Assembly: GCF_964355755.1 (NCBI RefSeq)
Contig: NC_092679.1
Coordinates: forward strand, 19,398,932 to 19,462,931
Length of the DNA: 64,000 nt
Source of the DNA: Antedon mediterranea
Lineage: Eukaryota; Echinodermata; Crinoidea; Comatulida; Antedonidae
Direction of reading: 5' to 3'
In this document: positions 12,030-24,089 of the stretch, piece by piece
Layout: each line of letters starts with the position of its first letter
Numbering within the stretch: position 1 is the first letter of the stretch
Made by a program: the position numbers and the translations under genes
Notes under the pieces: model-generated
Told to the model about the DNA's origin: nothing
What the model saw: the letters and a program-made list of their open reading frames with translations, nothing else
The model's database searches: none

Positions 12030-14660
12030 TTAGTACGAATTAATATTTGTTATAACTTATCACAGTATTCATATATCTATGCCTATTGATACATGGCCTG
12101 CGTATAAGCCAGTTTTATTCTTACTATAAAGGCCTATATAGTTTTACACTGAATATTCGTAAGGTCAGTGTTGAATGTGTTGAATGCATATCAATTTTTA
12201 GTTAGAGAGGACTGGTAGTCTTTCGCCGTATTACGTCAACAAAATATCTCATGCATGTGTTAGTTGTTTTAATTACTGAAAACCAATTTCTACTACTGTA
12301 CTTAATACCATACCTTGATCACTAGGAATAGTCACGCTATGGCTTACAATCGGTTTATGAAAACTAGGCCTTGCGACAATTAGTATTAGGCCTATGTTTA
12401 ATGTGTGCCAAATCCCCAACCGCACTAGGTTTTAAAGTCCAACTAACATAATAGAACCAACATTCGCCAAAAATATAGTATTATGCTATACACAAAATGT
12501 TGACTATTTAAAATTCATTCTTTTCGTGTTTTGTGGAAAGTAACTTTATGAGTGTAAAGATTCCGATTGTCTTTTTTAAATTTAGTGTTTTATTCAATCG
12601 TTTATGTTCAAAATGTCCTTTCTTTAAAATGACAACATTTTCAGTCAAAGATGCTTTAGAGTTGATATTTATGGCACATCACCAAACTATGCTATCGTTA
12701 GATGAGTGTACAATTTTCAAGTAAATTATGATGTTTTATAGACCTGTATGTGCTATATGTACTGAACGTATTTCACATCAAAATTCAGATTAGAATTCTC
12801 CCTTGATGTTTTGCTTGGAATTGGCGCAATGCAGTTATTTGATTATTATCAATTAAGTTTTTAAAGATGTTAAAGGTGTGTAGGCCCCCTAGTTCCATAA
12901 TTAAAGAATTAGGAGGAAATAAACCGGAATATTCTTCCGTAGCCGGAGGGCGGACATCGATGTATATATATTTATAGACATGGGTTAAAAGGTGAATACA
13001 ACTTAGGACTATATTACTAATGGAAACCTAAGTAAAGTAATAGATTTTGAACATTAACTAATATAATGAAATCTTCCTTTCTTTGACAAATGTTCTGCAA
13101 AATTGTAAAGCGTTCTTCATAGTTTATTTTTCAAATGATTGTTTTTTTGTAATATGTAGAGCATGAAATACAAAATTGTATTTTGAAATAAGGTTTTATC
13201 CAATAATTGTAGGCCTCAGTTTGTCTTTGTGTAATTGTTGATAAAAATAAAAACGTCACGTCCGTTCTTTTCCGATTGTAACAATACACCACTGGTATAC
13301 CACGCCAGTCCCATTCTTTGAACTCTTTTAATTTTAGATTTTCCAAATCTATACACTAATTATTTTTGCTTTAGTTATTTTATATTTCTTGTGCTTTAGT
13401 ACATACTTCAATTGAATCTAGGCTGATAATTTATAGTTGGCTCTTCTATACTGTTTATGCCTAATCATATTTATGACCTCAAAGGTAAATCAAAGTGTTT
13501 TATAGTTTTGGCCATTTCTACTGCGATGTGAAATTAAGTTTTCTATCTAGTTATAAAGTGTGACATAGGCCTAAAGGATAACACAATTTGGTACCAAATG
13601 TTTCAAGTTTACTGAAATCATCGAAATTGGTTTCACTATCGTTAAGTTATTAATATTATTTAATGTGGTAAATTAAAGTTACTATACTAACCAAACGCTT
13701 GCTTGTTTCCAAAATGACAGCGGTTGTTTTTGTATTTTGGTCCGCATAAACAGCATCTTACTAGAACGAATTTAATAGAAAGAACCATTTAAATTGTTTA
13801 AAATGAATTTTTCTTTTTCTAATTACTTTTTATTAAGGTCTAATAAGAAAGAATATGAGATAATGTACATTACATGTTGTAATATTCTCAGTTTCGGCCG
13901 TTGTTCTTGTTTTTCAGCTACTTGGACGTCATTCCATTTAGTTTGAAAAGCGTCGAATAATTTGTTATGAGATAAAGATTTGTACATAAAAAGATAACAG
14001 AAAAAAAGTGAGATAAAGAATATTGTATTCTAGTAAAGCAAGATAGTTTTAGAACATAATCTCATTTTAAATAAGCAAATCGAATTTTGGTTCGGTTAAA
14101 GACTTGTTCCAGATTAAGTTATTTAGTGTCGGAAGTTCTGTTGAGTTATTTTAACTTTTAACAAAACAGATACATTCAATATCCTACATAAATCTGGTAT
14201 GGAATCCGATTATTAAATTGGAAAAATAATGGTAAAAATATCAGAAACTATAGACCTAAAATTAAATAGGAAATGCCACAGGCCAGAGAGAAAACATGTC
14301 AAATAGAAATCACCAATGATCAATATTGTTTTTATATGTATATTAAACGCAAATGACGTTATTTTTTTAGGCACATCAATCAAAGTGTTATCATCTTAGC
14401 TTTAAAACGCGTTTTATCCAAATGATAGGAAACGCACCTGCCCGCATTAAAATACCTAATGAAGCTTAACCGATGTTTACTTAGTCTGTTGTAGGTTACC
14501 AAACTCAACCTAGAGGAAACAGAAACATAAACATCAATTATCAATGTCTTTGAGCTTTTATAATTAAAGTTTATTAACTTAAGGCGAGGCTCCCTTGTTT
14601 AAATCCTGTATGAGTCCACCCCAGATCACTTTATAATATTAGAGCAGTATAGAGCCACTT
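12030..14660. other. Intergenic or long 5' UTR intron, nothing recognised
   Basis: 2.6 kb with no known repeat family and only short spurious frames (12533-12724, 13131-13346). If the 11.8-12.0 kb exon is real this lies in the first intron of GPB5 copy 1. Confidence 0.4.
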
Positions 14661-14668
14661 TTCTGTTA

Positions 14669-14783
14669 AGCTCTGTCTACACTATCAAACTAGTTTGACA
14701 AAAAAAGTGTGATGTTCCCAAATATGGTTGTGATATACCCAAATATGGTATATCTATATGGACACATTGCACTTGTTATGTAC
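14669..14783. mobile_element. Family-B MITE, 5' half
   Basis: TTA at 14666-14668 then AGCTCTGTCTACACTATC. It breaks off after GGACACATTGCACTTGTTATG, so the 3' terminus is missing. Confidence 0.82.
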
Positions 14784-15313
14784 GGTATTTTGCTTGTTTT
14801 TGTATAATCTCAAAAGATTGTTTTGTATTTTATCACACGCCGGAAGGATAAGATATTTTTCTCAGTTAGTCCATTATAATCAAGAGGATGGAATTCTTTA
14901 TTCATTTCTTTAGTTGGTCAGTTTTTTAATTAAGATAAAGTACACAGTGTATTTTTTGTATTTCTTTTGGGAATGTCGTGTACTTTATGTTGAATCGATT
15001 TTATGGATTTATGAATGTACTTTGTTCATAATATAGATTTTAAATTTCTTAAATCTGCTTACGATATTATTATAAATTATGTGATAAAAATAGAAATTTC
15101 AAAATATTAGACCTTTAGCTATGATATCGGCATACTTGGAATTATGAATCAAGTGCCCCGGATTAACCGTATTATGAAATTTAATTAAATGTTGAGTATC
15201 AAGAATCTTACGAAAACATCGTTTTGATAAAAATGTTTATTAAAGGGCCTAACTGTAATGTCAGATACAAAACGTTTTAAACTATCCTATCCTTGATTTA
15301 TTTTCAAAAAGTA

Positions 15314-15505
15314 AGCTCTGTCTACACCATTAAACTGGTTTGACAAAAAAAGGTGTGATGTGTCCAAATATGGTAGTGATATGCCCAAATATGGTAGTGG
15401 AATGACATCATCATGTCCATACTTGGTAGTGGTATGACATCATCATGTTCATATATGGGCACATCACATTTTTTGTCACATAAAGTTTGATAGTGTAGAC
15501 AAGAC
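15314..15505. mobile_element. Family-B MITE with internal duplication
   Basis: Both termini are present (AGCTCTGTCTACACC and GATAGTGTAGACAAGACT). The block GACATCATCATG plus GGTAGTG is duplicated around 15400-15445, making this copy about 30 bp longer than the others. The minus frame 15322-15555 (repeated HMD/HIW) is an artefact. Confidence 0.88.
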
Positions 15506-15749
15506 TTCACCGATTTAAACAAATATGATTTTAGAAATCCACATTCTTGTACCACTTGTTAGATTTATCAAACTGTGCATAACTTCTCAATACCAACTCT
15601 GTGGATCATACACTTGCTTAATGTAAAACCTCAACTCAATATAATGTGTCCACTGAATAGGGTGAATAGGGGTGTCGTAATGGAAAAGTTCTACTGTACA
15701 CTACCTATCTGTTGTTACCTATCTGTAGTTAGGACATAGGTTTACCTAA

Positions 15750-15928
15750 AGCGTGGTTCCCACTAGCGACGCAACACAAGGACGTAACGCAACGCAAATG
15801 AATTGACCAATCACAAGCGATGGCTTATTCGCTTCTAATTGCTAACTATCTATAACTTCGCTTGTCATTGGTTAAAACGCTTGCGTTGCGTTTACGTCCT
15901 TGCGTTACGTTCTAGTGGGAACCAAGCT
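15750..15928. mobile_element. Family-A MITE, full 179-bp copy, TAA/TAA
   Basis: AGCGTGGTTCCCACTAGCGA to CTAGTGGGAACCAAGCT, with TAA at 15747-15749 and 15929-15931. Interior subrepeats (CAATCACAAGCGATGG against CGCTTGTGATTG) make the whole element foldback. Confidence 0.92.
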
Positions 15929-15931
15929 TAA

Positions 15932-16698
15932 ATAGGAGATTCGTTGGAATAGAAAACTGTATACTACTGCTTATTAGCAAACCATTGATTTCGAACACAC
16001 TTCATTTGGAGAGCTAGTCATCAAATCAAGGTCACTTTCTACAATTCCATAAACCACACTAATAGCCGATTCGATCTTTAAGATGTTTAACTAATGGCAC
16101 TATTATTGATAATTTGTTCCATTTTTTATAACCAGTAAAGTGGATAGACGTGATTTTTTAGTGACTAATTTTGTGTGAATTGTTTACCTAAATACCGGAA
16201 CATGTATTTATACATTAATGGGCGTGAACTTAGCTGTGTTCGTTGTAGATCAAATCAAAAGGTTGTCTGTCTGAACACGTCTTGTCTAATTGATATAGCA
16301 ATATAAGTAGTAAATTAATGTAAGTGAAGTGGTATATTAGGATTTATGTGACTTTCCGTGAGTTTACATTGTGAGTCACTGGATACTGTGTTAGAAATTC
16401 TAGGCCTACATCCATTCATCATTCATTATGAATAACAAAGTCGTTTTTTGTCGATATCTATAACACCATGTAATGCCTAGGCCAAATGTTAATAATTATT
16501 AGATAGGGCCTATATAGCGCAAATAAACGATGCGCTCGACAATAAAGAGAAAGAGTAGAAACCAAAAGGAAGAGAACAAAAAGACAAAAACAACAAATGT
16601 AAAAGAAGTTTCACAGATTTATCAATTACAGTATTTTAACAACAATTTATTTTTCTTTACCTTAATGTTACTAAATTATATTCCTCTTTCGTTTTCAG
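15932..16698 (+). other. Region upstream of the GPB5 copy 1 ATG exon
   Basis: Ends in a strong pyrimidine-rich acceptor at 16681-16698. The open frame 16530-16754 crosses this acceptor and is basic low-complexity sequence, so I treat it as chance. Confidence 0.4.
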
Positions 16699-16699
16699 A

Positions 16700-16900
16700 A
16701 TGCAACTTTGGCGTGTCATACACTGGTTGTATTTGCTACCTTTGGTGTTTCTAGTGAGTACATTAATAGCAACCTCATCACAGGGACAGGCTTTAGGTTG
16801 TTCAATATTAAAGAATACACAATACGAAGCACATAAGCACGGCTGCCGGACACAAATTATACGAACAGATACGTGTGGAGGCAGATGTCACACGCATCAG
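16700..16900 (+). other. GPB5: GPB5 copy 1 coding exon 1
   Basis: 201 bp, 67 codons, phase 0 at its 3' end. The donor is CAG|GTATAA at 16901. It encodes the signal peptide and the first four knot cysteines, ending HTHQ. The acceptor TTTCGTTTTCAG ends at 16698, immediately before the ATG, so at least one non-coding 5' exon must lie upstream. Confidence 0.8.
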
Positions 16901-17908
16901 GTATAAACAACAAATATATTATATACATTAAAAATGATTGATTATCTCTCATATACTATTACCTCAAGTTGCGTTTATATTGCCACATAGTACCACAGTA
17001 ACGAATCATTTATATACGATGTGACAGAAACAGACGTATCAACACTATGTTTCAAGCTTTTTTATTCTACTGCAGTTACTGCAGTACCTCGTTTTACTGC
17101 GTATGATTTTAAACTTGTCCCATGTAGAAGTTCAGGCAGTCACTGCATCGGCTTGCATATTGAAAAAGCTCCAAGTAAAAAAAAAGTGGCATGGTCCGTA
17201 AAGCGTGGTTCCCACTAGCGACGCAACGCAAGGACGTAATGCAACGCAAGTGAATTGACCAATCACAAGCGATGGCTTATTCGCTTGTGATTGCTAACTG
17301 TCTATAACTTCGCTTGTCATCGGTTAAAACGCTTGCGTTGCGTTTACGTCCTTGCGTTACGTTCTAGTGGGAACCAAGCTTTACTATCGGAGCATTATTA
17401 TTTTAGGATGTGGGAATAATTACCATGGACAAATACCCACATAGACACAGTTTGTATTAGTGTGTTTTTATCATCACTATCTAAATATGCAAATTTAAAT
17501 TTGCATATATCTATGAGTGATGAAAGTTCAGTTTAGCGTTGAAACCGTTGATCAGCGTGGCGGACAAAATCGAAAAGTTAGAATTTTTGAAAACATATTG
17601 TAAACAAAACATTAATGAATATATAAATACATTACATTAATCAATCGTTCGATTTATATACAATGCATTATTTTTTTATCTTCATTCTTCTTTATTTTAT
17701 TTTTTTTTATCTTCTACAGGTTCCAAGACTTGAGCGACCTTTTATCGATTCAGACCACAAGTTATGTTCATACAGCCGCGTAGAATGGAAATCAATTCAA
17801 TTGAACGACTGTGATCCCGGTGTGAACAGGACCTATTCGTTTATGAACGCAAAAGCCTGCCAATGTAGATATTGCAATAGTGCATACACGAACTGTCTTG
17901 GAGTTTAG
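16700..17908 (+). CDS. GPB5: GPB5 copy 1: glycoprotein hormone beta-5 (thyrostimulin beta) precursor, two coding exons
   Basis: Secreted cystine-knot hormone subunit. In the family, GPB5 pairs with GPA2 to form thyrostimulin, which acts on an LGR-type receptor. CDS = 16700-16900 joined to 17720-17908, 129 aa (human GPB5 precursor is about 130). Residues 1 to about 28 form a signal peptide with a strongly hydrophobic core. Cysteines lie at 34, 49, 59, 63, 83, 98, 114, 116, 119 and 126: the ten-cysteine GPB5 pattern, with CGGRC as the CxGxC knot motif and CQC-x2-C-x6-C at the end, the same spacing as vertebrate beta subunits. Residues 71-75 (ERPFI) match the family's LEPPY-like stretch. One N-glycosylation site, NRT at 103. 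The intron is phase 0, four residues after CGGRC. The start is the first ATG one base after a good acceptor. GPA2 and bursicon were considered; the single Cys before the third strand and the GV.RTYS segment favour GPB5. Confidence 0.85.
16901..17719 (+). other. GPB5 copy 1 intron, 819 bp, carrying a MITE
   Basis: GT-AG intron in phase 0. A full-length 179-bp family-A palindrome occupies 17202-17380. The acceptor is a long pyrimidine run followed by TTCTACAG. Open frames inside the intron (17021-17218) run into the MITE and have no recognisable content. Confidence 0.75.
17202..17380. mobile_element. Family-A MITE inside the GPB5 copy 1 intron, full 179-bp copy
   Basis: TAA at 17199-17201 and TTA at 17381-17383; termini AGCGTGG and CCAAGCT. 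It is nearly identical to the copy at 15750-15928. Confidence 0.92.
17720..17908 (+). other. GPB5: GPB5 copy 1 coding exon 2
   Basis: 189 bp, 62 codons plus TAG. It begins VPRLERPF and carries the last six cysteines, ending YTNCLGV. The frame is open upstream of the acceptor, but that part is poly-pyrimidine. No canonical AATAAA follows closely; the first one downstream is at 18819, so the 3' UTR may be about 0.9 kb. Confidence 0.82.
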
Positions 17909-18110
17909 GTTAATTCAAATAATTTTGTATTTATATTATTAATTAGCTAATAATGCAATATGTAAAATATATACTAAATTACTGGCGCAAGTATAATTCC
18001 CCTCAAATTGTGGAGTAATGATATGATCATTTGATGATCGTACTTGTTGGTTGACTCAATACATAATTGGTCCTCGGATGTAATCCCATCTTGATCAAGT
18101 GGTAGGCTTA

Positions 18111-18230
18111 AGCTTAGTTCCCACTAGGACGCACCCCATGGATGTAAGCGCAACGCAGGTAATTTGACCAATTACAAGCAATAGATTATCCAAACTGTCG
18201 CTTTGTCATTGGTCAACTCAATCAACAACA
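18111..18230. mobile_element. Family-A MITE, 3' truncated
   Basis: TTAAGCTTAGTTCCCACTAG start, CAATTACAAGC and CATTGGTCAACTCA interior, terminus absent. It lies just downstream of GPB5 copy 1. Confidence 0.78.
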
Positions 18231-18234
18231 AAAC

Positions 18235-20280
18235 CGGTTTAACAAACAGGCAGACAGACATTGAAAGACAGTATGAGGGTTCTATTTATATAGAATATAT
18301 ATTACAGTACGTTTGTTACTATTAATGTCGGTGTAGGTGTTGTCACGATTGGGATTCTGTTCTTACAGTTGGTACATTCTAGAATTAGACAGTAGTGGAT
18401 AGGGAAGAATTCCCATCATATGGGCTAGGATGATAGAGATTTATACTATTTACCATATAAATGTTATATTGTTTTCTGTTGTATATATTAATTATGATAA
18501 CATTTTTGTTGTCTTGTGTGAGTTCTTCTCACGTTTATTTAAATTCTCATTGATGAATATATTATATACATATAAGTACATTTGTGACAATTAAAAGTAA
18601 TTTTAATTATGATAACAATCATAATAATAATAATACTATTTCAAATTTTAAAAAAATTATAAGGTATGCTTAATTTATTTATCATCAACTATTGGCAAAC
18701 ATTGTACATATTAGTAAAGGTATCGTTGATTCTCAATGACATCTTACAATGTAATGCATTACGTTAGTGCTGATGGTGTTTATCTTGTGTAGGCCTACTA
18801 TTGTTTAGTATATTTTGAAATAAACTGACCACTCATTTACAATTAGCTCTTACTCCTAGTGAACGAGTTTTTCCTTTTAGTAATATTATTTATCTTTATG
18901 GCGGTTTTTTTTTGTTTGTCTAAAAATAGTATACAGCGTTGTTTACAATTAATTTTCCAATTTTATGTTTTAACCAAATTCCAAAAAGAGAAAGATTTGT
19001 ACATGATTTCTATATTAATCAAGAAATACGTATAAATGTATTTTAGACCAACACTTTCCATTTCTAACTCAGCCTTATATTAATATCTTTGTTTCTTTGC
19101 CCGAGGGATTTTCAGTACACGTAGGCTGTATATAGTAATTAACAAAATAGGCCCATATCAAGGTTTACGCTTGGTAAACTTACATACAAGGTCTTTTATC
19201 TTTCACAAATCAACAAAATACAATAATCATATCAACCAACACACACCCACGTGTTGTTTTGTTTCTTTCATATTTTAAAATAAATCAAAAATATTTCACA
19301 TTTGCACAACATTGAAACGATGGCCTTCTTCTGATTTTTAAAAAATTATTATTCACATACCAATTGGTTTCTTACTTTTTAAAAATAGTATTATATATTT
19401 GGGGTTTACTATATATCACGGCGAACAAAGGCAGTCTGCGTAACGCGTACATACGACGTTGCGCGTATTCTTCAATGTGTGTCACTAACAACGTCAGCCT
19501 GATGTGTTGCTTTCTTGTCAATCATTTTAAAACAAAATGACAACAGTCGATACAATTCAGTAACATTCTAGACTAGTCTGCAAAAAAAACTGCATCGCAG
19601 TAACTTTCTGACCTAATGCCGTTTAATTATAGACATGTCGACGTCTATCTCAACCAACCTACACAATGTAATATATTAGTAAAGCCTACATCAGACTGAT
19701 CGAAGGATAGATGATGCTCACAAATTGACATCTGCGGCAATCCAATCCAATGAGCTATGATTAATACTTAATATATTAAAAATTTCACTTTGAAAAAAAG
19801 ATTCACCTGCTCTGGTTGCTACAGAGGTGGGAGTCATTTATCTAATCATTTATTTATATCATGACAACCAAATTCAGATAATAATAATAATTATGAGCTA
19901 TAACAATTCTCTCTCTGATTAACCTTAGCCTAGTTTAGATCCTGGTAGTAGTAGAAAAGAAAATAATTATACTTAACTATTTCTAATTTAGTGTTAATTA
20001 GAGTGGGGTTGAGTTAATTCTTATCCTGTACAATTTTAAAAATATACATCCGGTTTAACCTATATATGCTAATAAAACAAGCATTGTCATTCTATTCCAT
20101 TCATTCATGCCAAAAGAGAGTGGAATAGTATTGTTTACGTTGAAAATATATTTATTTATTTGAATTTACACCTTTAGATCGGTGGCACATTTATAGCACT
20201 AAGGTGAATCCTTTAAAATAACAATATAACATATAAAATACAATAGACAAAAAAATGCATTTTTACATACAGAAAAGTGT
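18235..20280. other. Intergenic, about 2 kb, nothing recognised
   Basis: AT-rich. AATAAA at 18819 could serve GPB5 copy 1. No known repeat family is seen. Confidence 0.45.
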
Positions 20281-20283
20281 ATA

Positions 20284-21180
20284 CTCTAGTAGCTAGATCA
20301 ACTTTCGTATGCACTTTGAGGTCCAGAGAATTTGACTTCAGAAATTGGTTTAGGGTGGTCAAACAATCATTTTTGGCTTGGTTACACATTTTGAAAATGT
20401 GGCGAAAGGTCAAAAGGTCAGGGTGAAAGGTTATAATACCAAACACCAATAGGTCCTTAAATCTCGACAACCACTGGTCACACCAAGGTAATTTTTGTCT
20501 CAAATTGATCGGAAGGTATACATTTATATTCAGTCTAATGGGACAATTTAGTCAAAAATGACCGGAAATGCCATTTCTGACCTTTGACCCACTACAGAGG
20601 GCATGTATGTATCTCCGTAAGTACTGGTCGTAGACACTTGAATTAGGTCCTAAAATGTTCGCAATATACATTTATTTATTTGTTGCACATTTTGAAAAAT
20701 GTTACAAAAGGTCAAAGGGTCAGGGTCAAAGGTTATATGAACAAACACAAATAGGTACTTGTATCTTGGCAACCACTGGTCGCAGCAAGTCAATTTTAGT
20801 CTCAAAATGTTGAGAAGGCATGTATTCATATTCAGTCTAATGAGACATTTTAGTGAAAAATGATCAAAAATGCCATTTCTGACCTTTGACCCACATACCA
20901 GGGCATCTTAATATCTCTGTAAGTACTGGTCGTAGAAACTTAAATTTGGTATCAAATTGTTGGAAATATACATATTTACATTCATTCTAACAGAAAAATT
21001 GGTGAAAAGATGATCAGAAATACTATTAATTACTACATACCTCTACACAACTTATTCTTAAATAAATGGTATGCAATAACTGATGCTTTAAATGGTTTCA
21101 TTATAGGAATTACAACAAATCCTTTACTGTTTGTAATTATACTTTTGCTTATAATAATGCTAGAAAATATTGTTTTTGGT
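20284..21180 (-). repeat. Left arm of the inverted repeat
   Basis: Matches the right arm in inverse orientation across its length, including the inner segment with CCTTTACTGTTTGTAATTAT. The minus frame 20213-20503 lies here. Confidence 0.85.
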
Positions 21181-21231
21181 GTAATATGGTAAAAATATAT
21201 GTATATCAAATAAATACACCCTAGATATAAA

Positions 21232-21336
21232 ACAAGGCCATATAGATGGCTGCAGTCGCGTGCTCAAGTGAGTGTTTACCGACCGACCAACCGACCGACG
21301 GACATAGTGAGCTGTAGAGTCGCGACGCGACTAAAA
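21232..21336 (-). repeat. Family-C repeat, full copy
   Basis: Runs CAAGGCCATATAGATGGCTG ... CCGACCGACCAACCGACCG ... GTCGCGACGCGACTAAAA on the plus strand. It lies in the spacer of the large inverted repeat. Confidence 0.87.
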
Positions 21337-21989
21337 GTACAACACAATTAATATTGTAATAAGAATAACTGGATGAAACCTCCTTCATCCGGGTGCAAGT
21401 ACAATCATGATATTGAAAAGGTATCGGAGACAACTATAATAGACCAATTCATTGTCATCATTCTGTTGTATAATATTTTTTAATGTCACAGACAAATTAT
21501 GCATAATTTATACACGTCTGTTCCCAGTGTACATAATAAAACAATATTTCTGGAGATTTATTATCAATACCACTAGAAACTTAGGTTTTTTTTATTTTTT
21601 AAGTACTAAATGCATTGACAATAAAAGCATCAGAAGTGTATTTTAAAATCATGATAAAATCATACTACAATACACTACAGTACACAAGGGTGTTTTCAGG
21701 AAAGCTGGACATATTGAAACTATGTATTGGCATATATGCAAAAGACGTGTTGATTGTTGACAAGTTGTAGTTACAAACAAAACAGATGACAAATTGTGTA
21801 ATCGTGTCTCATATAGTGTCTCAGGATAATGATGTGTCATTGTTTTATATCATTATATACTGGCACCTGGAGAGGATTCGTTAAATGGAGCCTGTGACAG
21901 TGTCACTTTTATTCTAAAAGACAGAAACATTTTAAATAAACGCTCACCCCTCCCTTCGATTTAAGCGCCCCGCCACAAGCATATACACA

Positions 21990-22087
21990 ACAAGGCCATA
22001 TACATGGCTGCAGTCGCGTGCTCAAATTTTTGTTAGTGTTTACCGACCAACATAGTGAGCTGTAGAGTTGCGTTGCATGCGACTAAT
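21990..22087 (-). repeat. Family-C repeat with contracted array
   Basis: Same ends as the other copies, but the GACC array is reduced to about two units (TTTACCGACCAACATAG). Second copy in the spacer, same orientation as the first. Confidence 0.87.
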
Positions 22088-22319
22088 AATTGTATCACAA
22101 CACATTTCAATGACTACCATAATCTACAATTTACCAAGCATTTTTGTATCACTTTTTGATAATAATTAATTATAACATGCCATATTACACCAATAAAAAA
22201 CGAAAAATCCCTTCTGAACAATAAATGCACGGGGCGTTTATTAGGATGAATTCGGTAAGTTACTTTAGCATTCTGAAAAGAATTCTGTTGGGCTCGACGT
22301 TTCTATCAAAATGTTTGAT

Positions 22320-23431
22320 CATCCTCGGGGGTCAAAAATACTTTCTAGCATTATTATAAGCAAAAATACAATTACAAACAGTAAAGGATTTGTTTTAAAT
22401 CGTATAATGAAACAATTTAAAGCATAAGTTATTGCAAAACATTACTGTACAAGAATAAGTTGTGTAGAGATATGTTATTCGTTTGAAACAATAACATTAG
22501 TAATTAATAGTATTTCTGGTCATCTTTTAACCAAATTTTCTATTAGAATGAATGTAAATATGTATATTTCGATCAATTTGATACCAAATTTAAGTTTCTA
22601 CAACCAGTACTTACAGAGATATGAAGATGCCCTGTCAGAATAAGTTGTGTAGAGGTATGTTTTTTGTTTGAAACATTAGTAATTAATAGTATTTCTGATC
22701 ATCTTTTCACCAAATTTTCTGTTAGAATGAATGTAAATATGTATATTTCCAACAATTTGATACCAAATTTAAGTTTCTACGACCAGTACTTACAGAGGTA
22801 TGAAGATGCTCTGGTATGTGGGTCAAAGGTCAGAAAGGGCATTTCTGATCATTTTTGACTAAAATTCCCCATTAGACTGAATATGAATGCATGCCTTCTG
22901 AACATTTTGAGACCAACATTGACTTGCTGCGACCAGTGGTTGCCAAGATACAAGTAGCTATTTATATTTCTTCATATAACCCTTGACCCTGACTCTTTGA
23001 CCTTTTGTAACATTTTTCAAAATGTGTAACAAATAACAAAATCTATATTTCGAACAGTTTAAGACCAAATTCAAGTGTCTACGACCAGTAGTTACGGAGA
23101 TACATACATGCCCTGGGTTTTGGGTCAAAGGTCAGAAATGGCATTTCCGGTCATTTTTTACTAAAATGTCCCATTAGACTGAATATAAATGTATACCTTC
23201 TGATCAATTTGAGACCAAAATTACCTTGCTGTGACCAGTGGTTGTCGAGATTTAAGGACATGTTGGTGTTTGGTGTTATAACCTTTCACCCTGACCTTTT
23301 GACCTTTCGCCACATTTTCAAAATGTGTAACCAAGCCAAAATTGATTGTTTGACCACCCTAAACCAATTTCTGAAGTCAAATTCTCTGGACCTCAACGTG
23401 CATACGAAAGTTGATCTAGCTACTAGAGTAG
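22320..23431 (+). repeat. Right arm of the inverted repeat, with internal 185-bp duplication
   Basis: AGAATAAGTTGTGTAGAG starts at 22452 and again at 22637, each followed by the TTAGTAATTAATAG block. The arm ends GTTGATCTAGCTACTAGAGT. The plus frame 23209-23568 starts here and runs past the end. Confidence 0.85.
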
Positions 23432-23619
23432 TAAGGCAAAAGAAAGAAGATAAAACCAATTTATATGAAAACATAACATATTTCTTAAATAATTTATTTA
23501 ATCTATTTTTTACTTCTTTAGTTCTAAACATGTTAAACTTATGTGTTAGAGAAAAGATATTAGTTTAATTGTTGTTTTTTTGGAGTTTCTAATTGTGTTA
23601 TATTATTTATATTTAATTT

Positions 23620-23732
23620 GTTTTGTTTTGAGGAGCCTATTCACCACAAGCTTTGCTTTCTTTTAGGCTCTTCCACTTTATATTTATATATTTGTAAAGT
23701 GAAATAAATAAATGAAAGGAAATGAAATGAAA
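23620..23732 (+). repeat. Probable retroelement 3' end with AAATG-type tail
   Basis: GAGCCTATTCACCACAAGC ... TTAGGCTCTTCCACTTTAT ... GTAAAGTGAAATAAATAAAT followed by GAAATGAAATGAAAC. The AATAAA plus short tandem tail is the form of a non-LTR retrotransposon 3' end. Confidence 0.45.
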
Positions 23733-23950
23733 CATACTAAAACAACACAACGGGATTTTGTTTATTAATAAAAGCACCATTCAGCCAACAAATGGCTTGT
23801 CGAAAAGAGTTGATACAACTTATTTGAAAAAGTGGCAATGTACTGTATAATGTATAATAGATGAAAGGTTGTAGTCAGGACCTAATTCCGTACGAGTATC
23901 GGGTGAACTAAAACCGCTTTGAAAAAAATATTCACTACAATGTTGTGCCT

Positions 23951-24087
23951 AGCCTGTGTTCCAGACTTAATATTAGTAAAAAGATAAATATTTTGGCATA
24001 TATGGCGTTTCATACATAAACTACTCGAACTTCTATTTCAGACAAGCATCGAAAAGCCTCGAAATCGCTAAAGACTTGGGGCAAGTT
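23951..24087 (+). repeat. Family-D repeat
   Basis: GTTCCAGAC start, core AGTAAAAAGATAAATATTTT then GGCATATATGGCGTTTCATA, end AGACTTGGGGCAAGT. Confidence 0.85.
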
Positions 24088-24089
24088 GT

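Larger units (their letters stand above)
20284..23431. mobile_element. Large inverted-repeat (foldback-like) element, about 3.1 kb
   Basis: The left arm (20284 to about 21180) is the reverse complement of the right arm (about 22320-23431). Outer ends are ACTCTAGTAGCTAGATCAAC and its complement. A GTA may flank both outer ends. The arms contain degenerate tandem blocks with GGTCAAAGGTCAGAAATGGC and CAGTCTAATG. The right arm has an extra 185-bp tandem duplication (22452 and 22637). The roughly 1.1-kb spacer carries two family-C repeats. The arms have drifted by visible substitutions, so the insertion is not young. Open frames in the two arms encode similar peptides only because the DNA is repeated. 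Confidence 0.85.

Noticed and set aside
16700-17908. GPA2 or bursicon instead of GPB5
   Set aside because: GPA2 and bursicon carry adjacent cysteines before the third strand; here there is a single one, and the PPY/PF stretch, the GVDP.YTY-like segment (clearest in copy 2) and the x6 spacing at the end of copy 1 match GPB5.
20213-23568. A pair of similar proteins on opposite strands (20213-20503 and 23209-23568)
   Set aside because: Similarity follows from the inverted-repeat arms; the frames include noncoding tandem blocks and end at unrelated flanks.
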